Source of the DNA: a virus
Length of the DNA stretch: 20,757 nucleotides
Reading direction: 5' to 3' (one strand)
IMG/VR virus record: IMGVR_UViG_3300034120_001427
Location: 1-20,757 of that record
Shown: piece by piece, positions 14,701 to 20,757 of the stretch
Position numbering within the stretch: the stretch's first letter is position 1
Layout of the letters: each line of letters opens with the position of its first letter
Notes under the pieces: generated by a model
Databases searched by the model: none
What the model was told of the DNA's origin: nothing
The model's input: only the letters and a program-made list of their open reading frames with translations
Program-made: the position numbers and the translations under genes

Positions 14701-17700
14701 ATTCACATGTTTGATGAAAAAGGGCAGTTTATTGCTTCAAGTAATGCTCTATATGGCAAACAAGCTGGTGACATACTAACCGAAGAGTCCCGTAGTAAAC
14801 CCATTGAGAAGATAACCACGGTAGATAAAGTAACACCTGCTGGTACATATGAGCTTTCTTTTAGTAAAGACTTATCAGGTGATTACGCTGGTGGCTACAC
14901 CCTTAGATTTAACGATAAGAAGGGCGACCTAGGTGGAATAGCTATACACTCGGTTTACTTAGGCGATGTAAAAGAAGATAGATTAAAAAAATTAAGTTCA
15001 GCTGACCCAGCCGATAAAAAAGTTTCGTTTGGTTGTGTAAACACTTCCCCAGAATTTATACTTAACGAGGTGTTACCTCGTGCCAGCACTATATTTGAAG
15101 GCAACAAAAAAGCTATGGCGGTGGTTATTCCCGACCAACAAGCTATGTTAGGTGCTTACCTTAAACCGTTAACACGAGAGTCTAAAGAAGGTACTACTGG
15201 TAGAGCTGCAGCCGATTTAGCCGCAAAAGAAGAACAGATTACTGGCACAGAAGCAGAGTCAGAACAACGTATTGAAGGTAGATTCCGTACTGGTGAAGGT
15301 ACGGGTATGGACAAAGCTGATGTACAGAAGTACATTGCAAACGAGATTAAAGGTTGGAAGAATGCTCCACCCGTAAAAGTAATTGAAACTCAGAATCAAC
15401 TACCTAAGTACTTGCAGGAACAGATTGAGAAAGAAAACATAGTTAACCCCAAAGGTGTGTGGGACCCACGCACTCAGTCCGTATTCCTTATCTCTAGTAA
15501 CTTAACTAATAACCACGATGCTACATACACTGTCCTGCATGAAATCATGGGGCACTTTGGTTTACAGAAGATATTAGGTAGTAAGTTTGACAAGGTAATG
15601 GGTGATATTTATAACAGTAACAAAGCTGTTAAAGACCGTGCTGATAACAAGATTGCCAACGGCATGGACAAGCTGGTTGCTGTTGAAGAAGTACTGGCTG
15701 AGATGGCTGAGACTGCAACTAACCCGTCTTTGATTCAAAAGGTAGTTAACATTATTCGTCAAGCATTAAGAGCGCTTGGTTTTGATCTTGATACCTTTAC
15801 TAATGGAGAAATCCTGCAATTACTGCAAGACTCCCGTAAATTTGTTACAGGAACTGAAGGTGTTCCTATTGGCGGCAACGTAAAATTTGGCGCTGTATTT
15901 AATTCAGATGCCCCCATCTTCTATAGTCAGTTAGCTTCAATGGTAGCTGGCGCACCCAAACAACTTAACGTTGCATCAAAAGAACAATGGGCAGCGTGGA
16001 TTAAAAGCAACGCTGGAAAAAACCAAGTTAAAGAAGAAGAGATTGAATACAGCGGTGTATTAGACTTCCTTAACACCACTTCCGGCAAAATTAGCCGTGA
16101 AGATCTACTTGAGTTTTTAAATCAAGAAGGTGTTCAAGTAGACACAATTATTCGTGATCAATATGCAACTAATGAAGAAGCTGAAAAGTTTGAATTACTT
16201 AAAGATGAAGCTAAAGAAAAAAGACGTTCATTTGCTAAAGATTTAAAAAATCGTTTAGATTTAGGAGAAATAAAATTAAATCAATTAATTTCAGAAAAAT
16301 CTTTAACGTACCCACTTATAAACGCTGAAAGAAATCCTAATAGTAAAGTTGAAAACGAATTTGCAAAAGGATATATAAAACGTGCTGTTTTATATAGAGA
16401 TACACGTAAATGGATGGTAATGCAAAATGAAGATTTTAATACCTATAGCGTTTATGACACTAATAAAACTTTAGATGAACCAGCTATTGCTTTTGAAGAT
16501 GAAGCATCTAATTACAGATCAAAATTTTCAACAGCAGATCAAGCACGAGAAGCTTTAGCAGAGTTTAATCTTAATATGCAAGATAGATTTCCAAATGGTG
16601 GGGTAGATATTTATGATCAGTATATAGACTTAAATACTCAAGTAAGAACTTTTTCAGAAAAAGCAGAAAGTGCTAAAGAAGGTTTAGTCCCACAATATGC
16701 AGGATATACTTTAGGTCCAGAAGTTTCAACTAATTACGCCGAACTTATCTTAACCCTATTACCTAGTAAGCAAGATAAAGAATACAAGATAGTTGAATAC
16801 ACTGACGGTATTATTACTAGTCTTTTTAAAGTTGTTGATGCTGAAGGTAACACGTTAGCAGATGACATCCTTAGTATGCAAACAGCTAAAGAAATAAAAG
16901 ATGGTTTAGATAAAGACGGTGCTACGTTATATGAACATGTGCATTGGGCTAACGTTAACAATCCAATAGTACACGTTCGGGTTAATGAAAAGACCGATGC
17001 TCAAGGCAACCGTGTATTGTTTGTAGAAGAATTGCAATCTGACTGGGGTCAAGCATACGCAACTAATAAAGAACCAAAAGTAGAAGTATTAGCACCGTTT
17101 GAAAACGACCGTATAAGTGGTTTTTATTCCGCTTATATTGACGGAACTAGAGTTGCAAGAGCAGCTACAGCAGAACAAGCCCGTGAAGAAGCTTTAGAGT
17201 TTTGGGGAAATCATATTAAAGATAACGTAGCTAAAGCACCGTTTGTAACAGACCCACGCTCATATACCGCACTTGCTATCAAACGATTACTACGTTATGC
17301 CGCAGATAACGGCTACAGTAAAATTTCGTTTATTAGTGGAATAGAAGCACACAATCGTTTTCCCAAAACACAAGATGGTGAAAGTACTAAAAAAGGTATG
17401 GAAACTCACTATGATGTGCGTATTCCTAGTGTAACCAGAGATATATTTAAAAAATTAGGTATTAATCCTAACTCACGCACAGAAGAAATAGCGGTGCGGA
17501 TTCCCCAAGATGTATATAGCCTTGAACTTACAAGTGAAGATGGCGGTACTACTATAGAAGAAAAAAATGTTGATGCACCTGAAATTGATGGCCTTATATT
17601 AGATGGGTATTTTAGAATGTATGGTTCATACCCTAAATTTACAAAAGATTATTACGACCCTGTTACACAAGAACTTTTCTATAAAAAAGGAGACCGTTTA

Positions 17701-20700
17701 CGTTCTAACGTAAAACTACAAAACGCAATAAATAGAGGCATGGATATACAAGAAATACTTGTTGACTCTGTTACGCCTTCAATGAAAGTTAAAATAGAAG
17801 CAAAACAAAGTAGTACAACAGAACCATTCTTTACTATCGACCTTACTCCTGAAACCAAAGAGAAAGTTAAACGTGGTCAGGCTATGTTTCGTGCGGCTCG
17901 TTTTAGTACTGGTGCTGGTGCTACTTTCCGTAATAATCCTGCTGCGCCTGGGGTAAATGGAAACGATGCTAGAACCGTCTTTGATAGTTTTGCTGACAGA
18001 ATTGAAAGCGCAGGGATATTAAACTCCGAACGTGCAGATAGCTTACATGAGTTTATTAAAAATGGTATTTTCGGTAATGCCCGCAAAGCATTACTTTACA
18101 CGTTACCTGTTAAGCCTTTAACTGAAGAAGCTAAACGTGCTGGTTTAAAAATGGCTCCTCAGTTTAATACAATCATTGATGAACAATCAGGATATGTAAA
18201 TAGCTTGAATCGTCGTATCGAGCCTTTGGTTCAACGTGCTGAAGCTTGGGCTAAGGGTGCTGGGCAAAAACAAATAGATCTATTTAATAAAGTAGTTTAC
18301 GACAGCACAACCCTTAAAGCCGATCCAACCAAACTTAAGAAGGCAGACGTTTCTCAAGCCGATTATGACTTAGTAAAAAATAACTACGATAAGTTAGGTG
18401 GCGCAGGTAAAGCTTTATATGCACAGATTCGTGACGCTTACGCCGAAATGTACCAAGAGATTCTTGATTCTATTGAAGATCGTATTGATACGTTTGAAAT
18501 TAGTAAAGATTCAAAATCAAAAATTAAACAAGATATTTTAGAAAAACTTTCTAAACAAGGCAAGCTTGATCCTTACTTTGCGTTAACCCGTAAAGGTAAA
18601 TACTGGCTATCGTATAACTTAAAAACTAAGAGATCAGATGGGCAAGTAACGCTTGAACCATACATTGAAGCTTATACGACTGAACGTGAACGCACAAAAC
18701 AATCGGCTTTAGTTAGAAACGAAGGCGCTACAGATATACAAGCGTTCTCTCAAATATCCCAGTATAGGTATAGCCGTGCACCATCAGGTTCTTTTGTAAA
18801 TGAGTTTCTTAAAATTTTAGAGCTTAATAAACCAAAGAACATGTCTAAAGAAGAATCGGACAAATATAACGAAGCTGCTGATGAAGTAATGCGCTTATAT
18901 CTAAGCACCTTGCCTGAAACATCTTTTGCACAATCATTCCAAAAACGTAAAGAAACCCTTGGATTTAAACGGGACGCTATTGAAGCTATGCGTGATCGGA
19001 TGTACAGCACGTCTCAACAACTTGGACGCATGCGGTACTCGGCAAAACTTAATAAGTTATTAGAAGAGATGCGAGCATATTCTAAACTTGTTAGCAAGGG
19101 TATAGGCGAAGAGGGTGAGAAAATTACCCAACAAGATAACAAGTTAATGAACGACTATATAAGCGTACTGGAAAAACACGCTGAGTCTATTAACAATCCT
19201 AATGTTAGCAATATTTCTAGGTTAATTAACTCCCTTGGATTTAACTATTTACTAGGTTTAAACATATCTTCTGCTGTAATTAACTTGGGTCAAGTACCTA
19301 TGGTTGTAGCACCTTATCTTGCCGGTGAGCATGGATGGGGCGAAACAATGTCTGCGGTTAATAGAGCTTACAAACTATATTTAAATAGTGGTTATGGTAA
19401 AGATGCTCGTACAGTTGAAGTAATTGGCACAGAAAAACGAGACTTAAATGGCAACATAACTACTCCTGCTGAAAAAGTTAAACAACGTGGTATGCCATCT
19501 ATTAGTAACTATGATCTAAATAGTGCCGAAGGTAAGAAGTATGGTACTTTAATTGAACAGGCACAGAAACAAGGGCAAATTAATCAGTCACAGTTCTACG
19601 ATATTTTAGAAGTTGACGGTCGCAAAAACTTTGGAAGCACAGTAAATGCTGTTACCGGTTTTGCATTCCACCACGGAGACCGTATAAACCGTGAAGTATC
19701 TATGGTAGCTGCATATGACTTACAGTTAGCTAAACTAAAGAGCCAAGGTAAAACAGGTAAAGAAGCTGAGATTGAAGCTGCTAACTACGCAATCTATGTA
19801 ACCGAAATGACTAACGGTGGAGTGTCGGCAGCTAGTTCTCCTTTAATTGCTAAAGGTAATATTGGTAGAGTACTCTTTATGTTTAAACGCTACGGCGTTT
19901 CTATGTATTACATGTTATTTAAAATAACACGTGAAGCACTCAAAGGGGAAACACCAGAAATACGTAAAGCAGCTATGAGTCAACTTGCTGGTGTTTATGG
20001 CACGTCAGCTTTGTTCTCTGGCTTACAAGGTGTACCAATGTTTGGTATTGCCGCTATGATTTACAACTTGTTTGCAGAGGAAGATGAAGATGACATGGAG
20101 ACTGCAACCCGTAAATATGTTGGCGAATTTGCCTATAAAGGTATGTTGAACTATGTTACCGGTGCTGAAGTTGCTAGTCGCTTTAGCTTAAGTGACCTAA
20201 TATTTAGAAGTAACCCAACAGCAAACTCACGTACATTTGAGCAAGGTCTTTTAGAAAACATTGGCGGTCCTGCATACGGTGTAATGTCACGAATTAAACG
20301 TGGCTTGGACTTTATGAGCGAAGGTAATATGGAGCGTGGTGTTGAAAACATACTGCCATCAGCTATAAGTAACTTGTTTAAAGCATATCGTTTTGGAACA
20401 GAAGGCGCCCAAAGTTTACGTGGTGATCCAATCGTAGAAGATATTAATGCGTTTAGTATTGCTGCTCAAGCTATGGGATTTGCTCCAGCAGATTACGTAC
20501 GTCAGTTAGAAATAAACTCTAACTTAAAGGGTGTTGAAAAAACCATCCTTCAAGAAAAATCTAAGTTACTTCAAAAGTGGAACGTTGCTACTCGCATGGG
20601 TGACACCGAAGATGCTAATGAATACAAAGAAGAACTTTTTGAATTAAACAAAAAACATCCTGATCTTAAGATTTCTGAAGATACTTTCCAACGTTCCGAA

Positions 20701-20757
20701 AGAGCCTTTAATGCAGCAACCAAACGTACAGTAAATGGTGTTCAGTTTAGTCAAAAA
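11719..20757 (+). CDS. Giant polyvalent virion protein, at least 3013 aa (3' end off window)
   Basis: One frame stays open for 3013 codons and runs off the right edge. The N-terminus has FPDAMSDQEIMA (14-25), a tag common at the start of such proteins. Glycine-rich hydrophobic segments follow (about 112-150 and 205-250), then a Gln-rich coiled region (about 365-490) and disordered Pro/Lys linkers (about 575-640 and 720-805). A hydrophobic helix lies at 905-934. Enzyme-like domains are a YkuD L,D-transpeptidase fold (about 975-1145; H1077, C1106) and an HEXXGH zincin-like domain (about 1215-1380; H1274, E1275, H1279, E1323/E1324). Regions typical of large polyvalent phage proteins follow: EEIEYSGVLDFL (1439-1450), then HVRVNEKTDAQGNR to EELQSDW (1752-1776) with KRLLRYAADNGY (1855-1866). 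The end (about 2090 onward) is PLxRFG-like, with RVLFMFKRYGVSMYY (2717-2731). Such proteins are thought to be packaged and ejected with DNA. The functions of the individual domains here are inferred. Confidence 0.9.
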   Translation, partial: MPQVTIPGIGNVNFPDAMSDQEIMAQARAMQEKASQPIFDPKDLGLGQLISGGFGRSVEGLKGTALDLIPAFGASLIGKDQYAKEQLKEYSERMAAAEELYPTAYKSYKDIGGIGGILPFAAETVGELGPDIASFIGSGLGVGFVGKKLALSALEKQVRAEAAEFAAKKKLSAEATQDYADRLVARTQAGQIGTRVAKTGKDIGLKTGIGGASVGINIPDVFQSIYEDTGELAPGVALTIGSLVSALDTYLPTKILSQLGPKGKERIAAEMLKKSTVVPTTFKKAFGAEILKTATGEALTEAGQEALTKFASQIVGSKDPFFSEKNIDQIITASLKGFIGGGVFGAPGAAFEAKRIKDERNRLIAERQAGQEDQAAQQFSSLQQTQPDLFGEQASATPYDARQAQMDAAMQGVAPQAAAQQMPLDLQGGMTAEQQMVAERDRQNQEMNQLYLEEAQQQVQQAKERAATAKEILDEEIFLTDERVRLGDIKRTEAERINLLLPIINNLELGTEDSITLFQQTLRSVGYNNLELTEAEQRLLQRADDVKTAIALSLQGELDLQQLEYSAANQLTPDITGIKEKGEKGPAGTPRAEEPGQLKLDLGPLKTPRARPEPPVEVAPEAAPSTVLDTNTLDSIGLPRQSGYYRQLANKDVANPADQEAVRNILAAVRQNPNLSPFTKQAIESIAMQAFNALATQQTFLGPRGGILKGADYGRVRSGPTGGVSGAGVPIPSEQAPTEPTKRTRAPKQQRVDSTTEPVDKSGSGEKLPSSTLKKKVKPAATPTPPTTPPPPPAKKATTEPENIPVNAYTKALRKRIGIVNDKLRTETDPTEKELLRDELEELKLDLSEKTITPDTSANNEVAAELGKLDEAEINALETHYGAARNSEEFLANIKEDVLSYVNKGASAVAKAIRDIIQKIANGLLSVAVVFNASALQPDLFNVPQAFAATRNISIAAPTNVPMSDIAKTTYSLSAPVAIKNKQALFIADKPNGMIHMFDEKGQFIASSNALYGKQAGDILTEESRSKPIEKITTVDKVTPAGTYELSFSKDLSGDYAGGYTLRFNDKKGDLGGIAIHSVYLGDVKEDRLKKLSSADPADKKVSFGCVNTSPEFILNEVLPRASTIFEGNKKAMAVVIPDQQAMLGAYLKPLTRESKEGTTGRAAADLAAKEEQITGTEAESEQRIEGRFRTGEGTGMDKADVQKYIANEIKGWKNAPPVKVIETQNQLPKYLQEQIEKENIVNPKGVWDPRTQSVFLISSNLTNNHDATYTVLHEIMGHFGLQKILGSKFDKVMGDIYNSNKAVKDRADNKIANGMDKLVAVEEVLAEMAETATNPSLIQKVVNIIRQALRALGFDLDTFTNGEILQLLQDSRKFVTGTEGVPIGGNVKFGAVFNSDAPIFYSQLASMVAGAPKQLNVASKEQWAAWIKSNAGKNQVKEEEIEYSGVLDFLNTTSGKISREDLLEFLNQEGVQVDTIIRDQYATNEEAEKFELLKDEAKEKRRSFAKDLKNRLDLGEIKLNQLISEKSLTYPLINAERNPNSKVENEFAKGYIKRAVLYRDTRKWMVMQNEDFNTYSVYDTNKTLDEPAIAFEDEASNYRSKFSTADQAREALAEFNLNMQDRFPNGGVDIYDQYIDLNTQVRTFSEKAESAKEGLVPQYAGYTLGPEVSTNYAELILTLLPSKQDKEYKIVEYTDGIITSLFKVVDAEGNTLADDILSMQTAKEIKDGLDKDGATLYEHVHWANVNNPIVHVRVNEKTDAQGNRVLFVEELQSDWGQAYATNKEPKVEVLAPFENDRISGFYSAYIDGTRVARAATAEQAREEALEFWGNHIKDNVAKAPFVTDPRSYTALAIKRLLRYAADNGYSKISFISGIEAHNRFPKTQDGESTKKGMETHYDVRIPSVTRDIFKKLGINPNSRTEEIAVRIPQDVYSLELTSEDGGTTIEEKNVDAPEIDGLILDGYFRMYGSYPKFTKDYYDPVTQELFYKKGDRLRSNVKLQNAINRGMDIQEILVDSVTPSMKVKIEAKQSSTTEPFFTIDLTPETKEKVKRGQAMFRAARFSTGAGATFRNNPAAPGVNGNDARTVFDSFADRIESAGILNSERADSLHEFIKNGIFGNARKALLYTLPVKPLTEEAKRAGLKMAPQFNTIIDEQSGYVNSLNRRIEPLVQRAEAWAKGAGQKQIDLFNKVVYDSTTLKADPTKLKKADVSQADYDLVKNNYDKLGGAGKALYAQIRDAYAEMYQEILDSIEDRIDTFEISKDSKSKIKQDILEKLSKQGKLDPYFALTRKGKYWLSYNLKTKRSDGQVTLEPYIEAYTTERERTKQSALVRNEGATDIQAFSQISQYRYSRAPSGSFVNEFLKILELNKPKNMSKEESDKYNEAADEVMRLYLSTLPETSFAQSFQKRKETLGFKRDAIEAMRDRMYSTSQQLGRMRYSAKLNKLLEEMRAYSKLVSKGIGEEGEKITQQDNKLMNDYISVLEKHAESINNPNVSNISRLINSLGFNYLLGLNISSAVINLGQVPMVVAPYLAGEHGWGETMSAVNRAYKLYLNSGYGKDARTVEVIGTEKRDLNGNITTPAEKVKQRGMPSISNYDLNSAEGKKYGTLIEQAQKQGQINQSQFYDILEVDGRKNFGSTVNAVTGFAFHHGDRINREVSMVAAYDLQLAKLKSQGKTGKEAEIEAANYAIYVTEMTNGGVSAASSPLIAKGNIGRVLFMFKRYGVSMYYMLFKITREALKGETPEIRKAAMSQLAGVYGTSALFSGLQGVPMFGIAAMIYNLFAEEDEDDMETATRKYVGEFAYKGMLNYVTGAEVASRFSLSDLIFRSNPTANSRTFEQGLLENIGGPAYGVMSRIKRGLDFMSEGNMERGVENILPSAISNLFKAYRFGTEGAQSLRGDPIVEDINAFSIAAQAMGFAPADYVRQLEINSNLKGVEKTILQEKSKLLQKWNVATRMGDTEDANEYKEELFELNKKHPDLKISEDTFQRSERAFNAATKRTVNGVQFSQK
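14641..15150 (+). other. YkuD (L,D-transpeptidase-like) domain inside the giant protein
   Basis: Residues about 975-1145 follow the YkuD plan. The opening strands (NKQALFIADKPNG, IHMFDEKGQFIASS) are followed by a TPAGTYEL turn (1039-1046). Next comes the catalytic block IAIHSVYLG with H1077 and, 26 residues later, SFGCVN (1103-1108) with the nucleophile C1106. The family signature is a His followed by (S/T)-x-G-C-x-(R/N), so the key residues are kept. Known members join or cut peptidoglycan stem peptides through an acyl-cysteine intermediate in the periplasm. In a phage ejection protein this would fit local wall remodelling during DNA entry. Confidence 0.75.
15361..15858 (+). other. HEXXGH zincin-like peptidase domain inside the giant protein
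   Basis: Residues about 1215-1380. The strand GVWDPRTQSVFLISSNL leads to a helix with LHEIMGHFGL, where H1274, E1275 and H1279 form HEXXGH rather than the usual HEXXH. About 45 residues later VEEVLAEMAE supplies E1323, E1324 and E1328. The pair HEXXGH plus EExxAE is the arrangement known from dipeptidyl peptidase III (M49). Similar metallopeptidase-like modules recur in phage polyvalent proteins. A peptidase acting on a host or virion protein is plausible; the target is unknown. Confidence 0.7.
16921..17340 (+). other. Conserved EELQSDW (large polyvalent) domain
   Basis: Residues about 1735-1874. LYEHVHWANVNNPIVHVR, then EKTDAQGNRVLFVEELQSDW (to 1776) and, after a variable stretch, TALAIKRLLRYAADNGYSKI (1850-1869) match a module found in many giant phage and integrative-element proteins, where the core reads close to EEIQSDWHQ. 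No catalytic mechanism is known to me. Acidic residues around 1770-1776 and the aromatic W1776 are the best-kept positions. Confidence 0.65.

Noticed and set aside
1-20757. Terminal repeat, tRNA, integrase, CRISPR array or insertion sequence
   Set aside because: I saw no cloverleaf, no regular spacer array, no transposase or integrase motif and no match between the two ends.

Overview
This window looks like the late, structural half of a tailed bacteriophage genome, or a metagenomic contig of one. Every supported gene is on the + strand. Coding density is close to complete, and many neighbouring genes overlap by ATGA or TAATG, as in translationally coupled phage operons. The DNA is moderately AT-rich. 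The gene set is a membrane/holin/lysozyme cassette, a neck or tail protein of a very common podovirus family, low-complexity virion proteins and a giant multi-domain protein of the ejection type. This suggests a short-tailed (podovirus-like) phage of a Gram-negative, probably aquatic, bacterium. The host and habitat are inference; no host marker such as a tRNA or integrase is present.

Layout. (1) Bases 1-152 hold the end of an upstream frame and two decayed copies of the 5' end of the next gene. (2) 153-3281 is an accessory block. It encodes a sulfotransferase fused to TPR and glycosyltransferase-like regions, a protein of unknown function, a CysC-like kinase fused to an HxGH nucleotidyltransferase, and a small zinc-ribbon protein. 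(3) 3290-5050 is the lysis region: a tail-anchored coiled-coil protein, a two-helix membrane protein, a 3TM holin and a GH24 lysozyme. (4) 5062-11709 encodes virion proteins: a large neck/tail protein with inserted GTG-rich beta modules, a small companion protein with tandem beta repeats, and three low-complexity proteins. (5) 11719 to the right edge (20757) is a single open frame of at least 3013 codons with no stop in the window, about 43% of the sequence. It is a polyvalent protein with an L,D-transpeptidase (YkuD)-like domain, an HEXXGH zincin-like domain, conserved large-polyvalent-protein (LPD) regions and a PLxRFG-type C-terminal region.

How the parts may work together. The accessory block could form a sulfation cassette: the CysC-like kinase would make PAPS, the donor used by the sulfotransferase, and the attached glycosyltransferase-like region would supply or bind a glycan acceptor. 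The holin and lysozyme release progeny. The giant protein is probably packaged and ejected with the DNA, with the YkuD-like domain acting on peptidoglycan during entry and the other domains acting inside the host. The disordered linkers of its N-terminal half carry several short peptides resembling sliding-clamp-binding motifs. The most noteworthy items are the giant protein, the fused sulfotransferase beside a possible PAPS-making fusion enzyme, and the repeated remnants of the sulfotransferase start.
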